From Paraburkholderia sp. SG-MS1 (GTDB lineage: Bacteria; Pseudomonadota; Gammaproteobacteria; Burkholderiales; Burkholderiaceae), in NCBI RefSeq assembly GCF_012275575.1, contig NZ_NPIH01000245.1, positions 14,744-62,108 of the forward strand: 47,365 nt of DNA, in the 5' to 3' direction. A program made the position numbers and the translations under genes. This document shows, piece by piece, positions 1-7,304 of the stretch (positions are counted from its first letter, which is position 1; the number at the start of each line of letters is the position of its first letter). The notes under the pieces are model-generated. The model made no database searches. It was not told the origin of the DNA and saw only the letters and a program-made list of their open reading frames with translations.

Positions 1-76
1 CCGGCTGCCCCGCCGCGAGCAGCGTACGGGCGACGGCGCCGCCGACCTTTCCTGTTATTCCGGTGATCGCATACAT
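1..76 (-). CDS. NmrA-like NAD(P)-binding protein, N-terminal part only
   Basis: Only the first 25 codons are inside the window. They read MYAITGITGKVGGAVARTLL and onward, a beta strand followed by a GxxGxxG dinucleotide-binding loop, as in NmrA/atypical short-chain dehydrogenase proteins. The start is set by an AAGGAG Shine-Dalgarno eight bases upstream of the ATG. The gene lies downstream of, and in the same direction as, the broken serine hydrolase, so the two could be co-transcribed. Substrate and full length cannot be seen. Confidence 0.75.
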   Translation of the reverse strand, partial: MYAITGITGKVGGAVARTLLAAGQP

Positions 77-144
77 TTGTGATTCTCCTTGCTCGAATAA
101 CCGTGTTTCGTATCATTGGCGCGCCCTAAGCGGCGATCCGCCAC

Positions 145-1459
145 TCAGACGCGCTCCAAACCGTCGTACAGCCGCTCCTCGAACCGTCCGTAAAGATCCA
201 CCACACGCGGGTCATAGAACGGCAGGATCTGGGTGAACAGCGCGCCCGTCACCTTCCTCACTCGGATCGACCCAGAAGTAGCTATTGGGCAGTCCCGCCC
301 AACTGATGCTCCCGGCGCTACGGCCATGCGGCCCCGGCTGCGTGTTGATGTCGAACGACAGTCCCCACTTGTGTGCCATGCCGGGGAACTGGTCGAAACT
401 GTTCGACCACGCCGGTTGCGCCGATTTCATTTCGGTTACCTGAAGATCGCCGATGTGATTCTGGAACATCGCCGCCACGGTATCGGCACGCAAGACCCGC
501 TCACCCTCGTTCGTTCCGCCGTTCACGAGCATCTGCAGGAACGCCATGTAATCACGCGGCGTACTGAAGGCACCGCCGCCACCCATGAAGAACTCGGGAC
601 GCTGGTTAATCTCGAACGGCGCGGACTTGAGCGATCCGTCGGCTTGCCGGTTGTGCATCGTCGCCACGCGCCGCTTCTGCGCGCTACCAAGCAGAAAGCC
701 CGAGTTGCTCATGCCGAGCGGCGCGAAAATGTGCTCGCGGAAATAGACTTCAAGGGACTGGTCGGTGACGGCCTCGACGAGCTTGCCCACCCAGTCCATG
801 CTGATGCCGTATTGCCAGCGCTCGCCGGGTTCGAACTCGAGCGGGGCCTTGAACGCGCCGTTCATCGAGTACCCGATATCCGGCATGCCCGTCACCTTCT
901 CGTACTGGCTGATGTTCCGGCTCCAGATGCTGTAAGTGAAGCCCGATGTGTGAGTCAGCAGATGACGCACCGTGATCGTGTTTCGCGCGGGACGCAGGGT
1001 CGGCTGTCCGGACGCATCGAAGCCGTCCAGCACTTGCGGCGACTGCAGTTCCGGGAGAATGTCGCCCGCCGGCTGATCGAGCCGGAGCTTGCCCTGTTCG
1101 ATGAGTTGCATGCAGGCGGTTGCCGTGAATGCCTTGGTCATCGACAGCAGCCAGACGACGGTGTCGGGCGTCATCGCCGAACCGGTCCGCCGATCGGCGT
1201 GGCCGAATGCGCCCTCGTAGATGAGCCCGCGTTGCGTGGCGCCCATTGCTACCACACCGGCGACGGTGCCGTCGTCCACGGCCTGTTGCAGCGAACGGTC
1301 AATCGTGGCATACGCAGGGCTGTGGACCAGAACGCGATCCCGCCGCTGGTGGACTTCCGTGGCCCCGGCTTCCTGGCTGGCCAATCCGCCCACTGCGGCA
1401 ACCGCCATGAGGCCGGCTGCTTTCTTCAGCAGGTCGCGGCGAGCAAGTAGGACAGTCAT
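145..1459 (-). pseudogene. Tat-exported beta-lactamase-fold serine hydrolase (family VIII esterase-like), frameshifted near its 3' end
   Basis: The protein starts MTVLLARRDLLKKAAGL, a twin-arginine signal, with a GGGAG ribosome site upstream of the ATG at 1459. The mature part has the class C beta-lactamase/esterase family VIII layout: nucleophile motif S106-M-T-K109, a tyrosine motif near Y217 (YGIS), and a W-x-G-type motif (SWAGLPNS) shortly before the C terminus. In the frame of this ATG the product stops at 212 with a non-homologous tail. The expected C terminus (KVTGALFTQILPFYDP onward, ending at 145) is in the next frame. One extra C:G pair in 256-257 (TTCCTC) explains this; without it the protein would be 437 residues. 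The closing helix of the fold is therefore lost unless this is a sequencing error. Likely an esterase or beta-lactamase-related periplasmic enzyme of unknown substrate. Confidence 0.8.
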
Positions 1460-1509
1460 CTGAGGCTCCCTCAAAAATGGCCTAAACGGCGATCGATGCG
1501 ACGCGCCGA

Positions 1510-1641
1510 TCAACGGTGCGCGTACAGAGAATTGCCACGCACTTGCGCACGGGTAACGGTCGAAACGGATTCCTGAGCCTGTGCGGCGACAGGCAAAGCG
1601 ACGGCGGCTGCGATGGTGAGTAAGAGACGACGGGTATTCAT
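1510..1641 (-). CDS. Small secreted peptide, DUF4148-like N-terminus (43 aa)
   Basis: A 43-codon frame starts at an ATG preceded by AAGGGAG. It begins MNTRRLLLTIAAAVALPVAA, a clean signal peptide with cleavage expected after AQA. The mature part is only about 20 residues and contains VTRAQVR, the segment that opens many DUF4148 proteins of Burkholderiales. Those proteins are usually 80-100 residues, so this one is either a truncated family member or a minimal variant. It lies just upstream of the serine hydrolase on the same strand and may be the first gene of that operon. Function unknown. Confidence 0.6.
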   Translation of the reverse strand: MNTRRLLLTIAAAVALPVAAQAQESVSTVTRAQVRGNSLYAHR

Positions 1642-1715
1642 GGCAATGCTCCCTTGGCTTCCTGCGGTTAAAACGTGCTGTTGGGACGCATTGTGGGTAA
1701 ACGCAATCAGAAACT

Positions 1716-1735
1716 AAATGACATGAATGGCATTT
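1716..1735. promoter_or_regulatory. Imperfect palindrome in the divergent LysR/peptide promoter region
   Basis: AAATGACAT-GA-ATGGCATTT is a 9-bp inverted repeat with one mismatch, in the gap between the divergently read LysR gene (plus) and the small peptide/hydrolase genes (minus). Position and symmetry fit a regulator operator, probably for the adjacent LysR protein. This is inference from sequence only. Confidence 0.4.
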
Positions 1736-1836
1736 CAGAGGTGACTTATAGTTACTAATGTGTCGTCGCGTGCTATTGGAGCCTTGAAAGGCGGGCCCGC
1801 GGCTCACGAATTCCAGACATCCAGTGAGCGGAACAA

Positions 1837-2757
1837 GTGGCCATGAGAGCGTCGAGCGAGAATATTTCTAGCGGGATCAGCGTGTTTGCTGCTGTCGTCG
1901 ATGCGGGGACGTTCGCGGCCGCGTCCGAAGCGATGGGTATGTCGCCGCCCGGGGTGAGTCGGGCAATCGCCCGGCTCGAAACGCGGCTGAAGATACGGCT
2001 CTTCAATCGGACGACCCGCGCCGTTTCCCTGACTGAAGAAGGTCGACGATTCTACGAGCAGGTCATGCCGCACTTGAGAGGAATGGAGGAAGCGGCTGCC
2101 GCCGCGGCACGAGGCGCCGCAACGGTGCGCGGGAATTTGCGTATCAATCTCGATCCGGTTTTCTCGCGAATCATTCTGGGCGCCAAGCTCGACGAATTCA
2201 TGGATGCGCATCCTGAACTCAAACTCGAGTTCATTGCAAGAGATCATCTTGGCGACCTCGTCATGGAGGGCTTCGACCTGGCCTTGCGATTCGGCGAACC
2301 GCGTTCATCCAGCCTGATCGCGCGAAAGCTTCTGGACACCGCAGTGGTCACGGTCGCCGCACCCTCGTATCTTGCACGCCGGGGGCGGCCGGGAGAACCT
2401 CAAGAACTGAGTCACGGCGTGCACAGCTGCCTCGAATTCCGGAACCCGGAAACCGGAAAGCCGTATCCGTGGCAGTTTCATCGCAAGCGCAAGAAGCTTG
2501 TGGTGGAAACGAACGGGCGACTGACGGTGAATGATCCGAGCGCACTCATCAACGCGTGCCTCGCGGGTTCCGGCATTGCGCAGATGCTCCTGCTCGCAGC
2601 CGACGATCTGATTCGGGACGGACGGCTCATCAACCTGTTCCCCGATTGGCCGGACGAGCGCTTTCCGCTCTATTCATACCATCCGTCGCGGCATCACACA
2701 CCGGCTAAAACAAGGGCATTTCTTGACTTTATCGTCGCTTTGACGAGTACAGGCTAG
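1837..2757 (+). CDS. LysR-type transcriptional regulator
   Basis: A 306-residue LysR protein of normal length. The N-terminal winged helix-turn-helix (about residues 10-70) contains GTFAAASEAMGMSPPGVSRA and the typical RLFNRTTRAVSLTEEG segment; the rest is the periplasmic-binding-like effector domain. The GTG at 1837 has GAG eight bases upstream; an ATG two codons later is the alternative. It is read divergently from the secreted peptide and serine hydrolase, which are its likely targets. It belongs to the DsdA/AaeR-like group of LysR proteins common in Burkholderia; the effector is unknown. Confidence 0.85.
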   Translation: MAMRASSENISSGISVFAAVVDAGTFAAASEAMGMSPPGVSRAIARLETRLKIRLFNRTTRAVSLTEEGRRFYEQVMPHLRGMEEAAAAAARGAATVRGNLRINLDPVFSRIILGAKLDEFMDAHPELKLEFIARDHLGDLVMEGFDLALRFGEPRSSSLIARKLLDTAVVTVAAPSYLARRGRPGEPQELSHGVHSCLEFRNPETGKPYPWQFHRKRKKLVVETNGRLTVNDPSALINACLAGSGIAQMLLLAADDLIRDGRLINLFPDWPDERFPLYSYHPSRHHTPAKTRAFLDFIVALTSTG

Positions 2758-2923
2758 GCGCTCGACATTGGCTGCGTGGCCTGGGGAGTACGTGGGAATC
2801 AATGGCGATGGTGAAGTCGATTGTCGGGTGCCGGACTTTGCTCTGCGGCAGTCCCCAGCGTCTTGCATCCAACGGTGGAATCCGCGCCAACGGTCCCAGA
2901 TTGCTCAGCCGGTCGCCGCTTCT

Positions 2924-3841
2924 TCAAAGCTTCGCCTTGCGATCCCAATACGGTTCATCGCCGAAAGCTTCAATCAGGTAATCGACAAACCCGCGCACTT
3001 TCAGCGGTATGCGTCGGGCGCTCGGATAAACCGCCTGAATGACCAGCTCGGTGGTTCGATACCGCGGCAGAAGTGGTACGAGCTCGCCGCGCCTCATGTG
3101 TTCACCGAAAACGAAGGTGGGGCCATACGCGATGCCGGCGCCCGCAAGCGCGGCGGCCATCAGCATCTGCGTGTTGTTGGCCGCGATCCGGCAAGGTCCG
3201 TCGATGACATGCGCGCGGTTTCTTTCACCGAACAAGGTCCAGTCGCCGCCCGATACGGCCTCGCTGAATGTGAGTCGCGGTGCTTTCAGCAAATCCCCAG
3301 GCTTGCGCGGGGTGCCATGTCGCTTGAGATAAGCGGGCGACGCGCACGCGACCATTCGACACGGCGCCAGCCGGCGTGTCACGAGCGCGGGGTCCTGTAG
3401 CCGGCCAATCCGGATCGCAACATCGACACCCGCATCGAGAAGATCGACATAACGGTCACCGAGCAGCACTTCCGTGTTGACCTGCGGATGATCTTCCAGA
3501 TAACGCGCAATGACCTGGCCCAGATGCATGGCGCCGAACGTCACGGGTGCCGCGATGCGCAACACGCCGCGTGCCGTTTCGTGCGAATCGCGGGCTTCCC
3601 GGTTCGCGTCGTCGAACGCTTCGAGAATCTGCTTGCAGCGCTCGAAGTAAGTATGGCCGGTATCGGTCAGACTTAGACGCCGCGTGGTCCGCTGAAGCAA
3701 ACGCGCATTCAGTTCGGTTTCGATAGCGCTCACGTGCTTGCCGGCCATTGCCGGCGATAGTCCGAACCGCCGCGCTGCGGCGGCGAAACTGCCTTCTTCC
3801 ACTGCGGCGACGAACACGCCGAGGCCCGTTAGTCGATCCAT
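2924..3841 (-). CDS. LysR-type transcriptional regulator
   Basis: A 305-residue LysR protein starting MDRLTGLGVFVAAVEEGSFA. The helix-turn-helix is GSFAAAARRFGLSPAMAGKH, followed by LLQRTTRRLSLTDTG. The effector-binding domain is intact to the C terminus (YWDRKAKL). It converges on the previous LysR gene with a 166-bp gap and diverges from the alpha/beta hydrolase at 3954, so that hydrolase is its likely target. The inverted repeat at 3855-3871 lies in their shared promoter region. Confidence 0.88.
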   Translation of the reverse strand: MDRLTGLGVFVAAVEEGSFAAAARRFGLSPAMAGKHVSAIETELNARLLQRTTRRLSLTDTGHTYFERCKQILEAFDDANREARDSHETARGVLRIAAPVTFGAMHLGQVIARYLEDHPQVNTEVLLGDRYVDLLDAGVDVAIRIGRLQDPALVTRRLAPCRMVACASPAYLKRHGTPRKPGDLLKAPRLTFSEAVSGGDWTLFGERNRAHVIDGPCRIAANNTQMLMAAALAGAGIAYGPTFVFGEHMRRGELVPLLPRYRTTELVIQAVYPSARRIPLKVRGFVDYLIEAFGDEPYWDRKAKL

Positions 3842-3854
3842 TCCACCCCCGATT

Positions 3855-3871
3855 CGATAACAGCATTATCG
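3855..3871. promoter_or_regulatory. Inverted repeat, candidate LysR operator
   Basis: CGATAA-CAGCA-TTATCG is a perfect 6-bp inverted repeat with a 5-bp spacer, 14 bp upstream of the LysR start and about 80 bp upstream of the hydrolase start. The interrupted dyad in a divergent LysR/target gap fits an LTTR recognition or activation site. Confidence 0.45.
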
Positions 3872-3953
3872 ACTGTCACCACTTTTCCGGCAATTATCAA
3901 ACAGTGGACGCCGACCTACCATGTCCACACTTAACCGGAATGGGGGAAACGCG

Positions 3954-4832
3954 ATGGAAATCGAAACGAACGGTACGCGAATTCATGTCACGCTGCGCGG
4001 CAACGGAGAATTGGCGCTCGTGTTTTTGCACTACTACGGCGGCTCGTCGCGAACGTGGGAAGGTGTGGCGAGCAACTTGCCCGACCGGTATCGCATGATC
4101 GCGACCGATCATCGCGGCTGGGGTGAGTCCGATGCGCCCGCCGATGGTTACCACATCGCCGATCTTGCTGCCGACGCCGAGGGCGTGATCGTCGCGCTGG
4201 GGCTCGCGCGCTACATCCTTGTCGGCCATTCGATGGGTGGCAAGGTTGCGCAGCTGATTGCTTCTCGTCGGCCGCGCGGGCTTCAGGGACTGGTGCTCGT
4301 CGCGCCATCGCCGCCGTCGCCGACGCCGTTGTCGGACGAGCAACGTGCGACCTTGACCGGCGCCTATCAGAGCCGGGAATCAGTCGAGTTCGTCATCGAC
4401 CATGTGCTGACCGCGAAGCCGCTCGATGCCGCATGCCGCGAGCAAGTCATCGAAGATAGCCTGAAGGCCGCGCCGCAGGCAAAGGCAGCGTGGCCCAACG
4501 TGGCCATGCGCGAGGACATTACCGCGGCGGTTGCGTCGATCGACGTCCCGACCATCGTCATCTCAGGAGCGCTCGATCAGGTTGATCGCGTCGCCACGCT
4601 AGAGGCGGAACTGCTGCCGCGCATTCCCCACGCGGCGATGCACGTGCTGCCCGGAGTCGGCCATCTGTCACCGCTGGAAGCGCCCGCCGAACTTGCGCGA
4701 GTGATAGCGACATTCATTGCAGCGATCGAGGATAGACCCGCCGTTCCCGGCACGCCCGAACAGAGCACACGGAGCACGGCCGGCACTGACCGGAGCAAGG
4801 CGATAACTGATAGTTCGCCATCCGAAACATAA
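3954..4832 (+). CDS. Alpha/beta hydrolase
   Basis: A 292-residue alpha/beta-hydrolase-fold enzyme without a signal peptide, hence cytosolic. The nucleophile elbow is GHSMGG with Ser93; the acid is probably Asp208 in SGALDQVD, and the histidine is His237 in GVGHLSP. HYYGGSS (residues 26-32) supplies the oxyanion-hole region. I chose the ATG at 3954 because GGGGGA precedes it at good spacing; an in-frame ATG at 3921 lacks a ribosome site. The last 30 residues are a low-complexity Ser/Thr/Pro-rich tail beyond the normal fold. Closest families are non-heme haloperoxidase/esterase-like hydrolases; the substrate is not predictable. Probably controlled by the divergent LysR protein. Confidence 0.85.
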   Translation: MEIETNGTRIHVTLRGNGELALVFLHYYGGSSRTWEGVASNLPDRYRMIATDHRGWGESDAPADGYHIADLAADAEGVIVALGLARYILVGHSMGGKVAQLIASRRPRGLQGLVLVAPSPPSPTPLSDEQRATLTGAYQSRESVEFVIDHVLTAKPLDAACREQVIEDSLKAAPQAKAAWPNVAMREDITAAVASIDVPTIVISGALDQVDRVATLEAELLPRIPHAAMHVLPGVGHLSPLEAPAELARVIATFIAAIEDRPAVPGTPEQSTRSTAGTDRSKAITDSSPSET

Positions 4833-4886
4833 TGGCGAGAACACCAGGTGCATCACCGGCGCACGCCGCCAGGCAGATACGTAAGT

Positions 4887-5117
4887 ATGGCCGATCAGCC
4901 CTCACGTAACGTGAATGCAGTCATGCGTGAACTTGTCCAGTCGCTTCGGGGCGTAGTCGGAAGCCCGTTCGTCCTCACCACGAGCACTGAGGCGCGTCGT
5001 TTTCGTCAAGGCTATCGCTATCGCTATGGCGGCGGCCCCCCGAGCTCGCCGTCATCCCGCCTGGCACGTTGGTCGAAATGTGGCGAGTCCTGCAAGCGTG
5101 TCATCACGCGAACGTCA
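4887..5117 (+). pseudogene. 5' remnant of FAD-linked quinone-dependent D-lactate dehydrogenase (dld)
   Basis: From the ATG at 4887 the frame reads MADQPSRN and then VGSPFVLTTSTEARRFRQGY, which aligns with the start of E. coli Dld (VGSSHLLTDPAKTARYRKGF). After a run of six C at 5036-5041 the match continues only in the next frame, ELAVIPPGTLVEMWRVLQAC, the equivalent of the Dld segment ALAVVFPGSLLELWRVLKAC. It then stops abruptly at NVT, near 5117. So about 75 residues of a roughly 570-residue enzyme remain, with a frameshift in the homopolymer and a deletion junction. Bases 5118-5364 have scattered coding-like stretches in different frames (for example FTQWKNAMREAQRQWDAG) but nothing I can assign. 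Confidence 0.75.
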
Positions 5118-5364
5118 CGCCAGGCTTCACGCAATGGAAAAATGCGATGCGAGAGGCGCAACGTCAGTGGGACGCCGGTCGCCAGCACAGCGTTGGACGC
5201 CGCCCATCTTGCCGCGCAGCGCAGCGGGGCGTTCAGTGGCGCGATGCAGCCCAACCTCATCGCGCTGCGGGTTCACATCGGCCTGCGCCGCCGGCTCGGT
5301 CTGGCAAGCTGTGAAGAACTGTTGGCGCAGCGGCTTATCCTTTGCAGACCACGTCAATCCTGCG

Positions 5365-5877
5365 TCAGCCGGCTTCAACCTTCGAAGTCTTGTCAGACTG
5401 GCCTGCTCCGTTGGTCGCGCCGCTACCTCCGTCGGCGTCCGCGCCGGCCAGGCGAAGGTACGCTGCAGCGAGGCGCCGCAACTCATCTTCGCTTGCATCC
5501 TCGATGCCGATCATGCCGTTGCTCGCGGCACGGTGCGAAGCAATCAGTTCGTTAAGCTTGAGATGAAGCGCGACGCTATCCTTGTTCTGGCTTTGCTGGA
5601 TGAGAAACACCATCAGGAACGTCACAATGGTGGTGCCGGTATTGATCACCAGTTGCCATCCGTCGGAGTAATGGAAGATCGGGCCGGTCACGATCCAGGC
5701 GATCACCGTTATGACGGCCAGTCCGAATGCCACTGGCGAGCCCGCGAAGCGGGTCACCACGCTGGCGAACCTGTCGAAGATACGCGTGAAAGGATGGGCG
5801 CTCGCATACGCGGGACTTGAACTGTCCGGAACTGTTTCAAGGACGTCGAGCGACGACCGGTCTGATTGCGTGTTCAT
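5365..5877 (-). CDS. Low-affinity iron permease family membrane protein
   Basis: A 170-residue protein matching the small bacterial low-affinity iron permease family (Pfam Iron_permease). It has a hydrophilic N-terminal 25 residues, then a membrane pair: one helix in SPVAFGLAVITVIAWIVTG and a second in INTGTTIVTFLMVFLIQQSQ. The family signature FLIQQSQNKDSxALHLKLNELI follows the second helix. The start at 5877 is supported by a GGGGG ribosome site; an upstream in-frame ATG at 5910 is possible. Iron transport has been argued for the yeast relative Fet4; for the short bacterial proteins the role is not established. Gene order gives no further clue. Confidence 0.85.
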   Translation of the reverse strand: MNTQSDRSSLDVLETVPDSSSPAYASAHPFTRIFDRFASVVTRFAGSPVAFGLAVITVIAWIVTGPIFHYSDGWQLVINTGTTIVTFLMVFLIQQSQNKDSVALHLKLNELIASHRAASNGMIGIEDASEDELRRLAAAYLRLAGADADGGSGATNGAGQSDKTSKVEAG

Positions 5878-5994
5878 GGTGGTACCCCCGTCATGGATAG
5901 CATGGCGCAAGCAACGTTCATGCCGGACAAGGTCGATGCCCGGAACAGAACACGACTCAGGAAAATTCGTGCCCCGAGAGCCCGCGCTCGTGTT

Positions 5995-7125
5995 CTATGC
6001 GCTCGCAGAATGACGTGGCAGGCGGACTGTGAAGACCGTTTCCGCCTGGTCCGAGCGGGCATTGATATCGCCGCGGTGGGCCCGGACAATTTCCTGCGCA
6101 ATGTAAAGCCCGAGTCCGAGGCTATCCTGTTCTCCGGGTTTGCCCTCGGCACCCGGACCGCGCTCGAGAGGTTCAAAGATTCGGTGCAATGCCGACGGTG
6201 GTATCGCCGGTCCGCGATTGACCACCTCGATCGACACTTCTCCGCCATTGCCGGCGACCAGTACCTTCACATCGGCAGTCGGTTCTCCGTATTTGAATGC
6301 ATTTCCGACAAGGTTGCCCAGCATCTGCTGGATGCGCCGACCGTCGCACGTCGTTCGGGTATCGCCGGTGATCTCTAGCTTGACCGTCCGTCCCGCATGT
6401 GCGGCGCGCAACTGATCCAGCTCGTCGGCCACCAGCGCGCCAAGATCGACTGACGTCTGCGTCACCCGGATGCCCAGCCCCAGCCTGGTCCGGCTGAAGT
6501 CCAGCATGTCCTCGAGAAGCGCCTGCATCCGGGCGCCGCTTCGGATCAACCGCGCTGCTGCAGTCGACACTTCCTGTCCATCGTTCAGTTTCGCGAGGTG
6601 ATGCGCGGTGACCTGGATGGTCTGCAGGGGGCTGCGCATATCGTGGCCGAGCATACCTAGCAGCAGGTTACGGCTCTGATCGACCTGGGCCGTGAAAAAA
6701 TTCACCGACTCGGTCAGCGCCTGGTCGATGGCCTCGTTAAACCGGATCACGTCGTCGAGTTCATCTGTCTGCGGGCCGCAACTATCCAGCCATAACCTGA
6801 GCACCGCCGCCCGCAGGGCGCGATACTCGGCGGTCAGCTGATTGATATCGAAGCCGCCCCGCGCACGAAGCACGGCGTGCGTCTGGGCAGCTGTTTCCGG
6901 CGCGTCGATCATGGGCGGCATGCGTCCGTGTGACTTCGCGAGTTGCGCCTGCCTCGTCTGCGGCGTACACAGGTCTTTCGCGATCGCGTCGAGGATCTGC
7001 TGCGCGTGGTCCCGTAGTTCCGGCGACGTCAGCCCCTGCGCAGCGGGCAGCAAGGTAGCAGCAAAAGATTCCCACTCGGCAAGAATTGCTTCCATTTCTT
7101 TCGAAATGAATTGGGCCAGTCGCAT
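5995..7125 (-). CDS. Cytosolic sensor histidine kinase with RsbRD-like N-terminal domain
   Basis: A 376-residue kinase with no membrane segment. Residues 1-150 match the RsbRD N-terminal sensor fold (MRLAQFISKEMEAILAEWES start, then a helical bundle). The phosphoacceptor is His161 in LGHDMRSPLQTI. The ATPase domain has the N-box NLVGNAFKYG, a G-type segment at VVNRGPAIP, and the G2 box SLGLGLYIAQ. I chose the ATG at 7125, preceded by GGGGAAAA; the frame is open upstream but the extra residues are not family-like. It is divergent from the hybrid kinase at 7305 with a 179-bp shared promoter region. There is no response regulator of its own, so its phosphate may go to a receiver domain of the neighbour or to an unlinked regulator. 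Confidence 0.88.
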   Translation of the reverse strand: MRLAQFISKEMEAILAEWESFAATLLPAAQGLTSPELRDHAQQILDAIAKDLCTPQTRQAQLAKSHGRMPPMIDAPETAAQTHAVLRARGGFDINQLTAEYRALRAAVLRLWLDSCGPQTDELDDVIRFNEAIDQALTESVNFFTAQVDQSRNLLLGMLGHDMRSPLQTIQVTAHHLAKLNDGQEVSTAAARLIRSGARMQALLEDMLDFSRTRLGLGIRVTQTSVDLGALVADELDQLRAAHAGRTVKLEITGDTRTTCDGRRIQQMLGNLVGNAFKYGEPTADVKVLVAGNGGEVSIEVVNRGPAIPPSALHRIFEPLERGPGAEGKPGEQDSLGLGLYIAQEIVRAHRGDINARSDQAETVFTVRLPRHSASA

Positions 7126-7304
7126 GGTTTTCCCCGGAAGCGGTAACTTCGTGGCGGGCCAATAGCCCAAGTTTTCTGATCGTATCCCATCCTTCGCCCG
7201 TCCGGTACGATGAAGGGCCGCCCCCACTGCGACGGGTTCGATAATTGCTGCCTAATCCGGTTCAATGCGCGCCAGCATTTACTATTGCCGGGCAGATCTA
7301 CTGC

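Noticed and set aside
5026..5820. Plus-strand open frame of 264 codons across 5.0-5.8 kb
   Set aside because: Runs antisense through the iron-permease gene and through the dld remnant in a different frame; no ribosome site and no domain.
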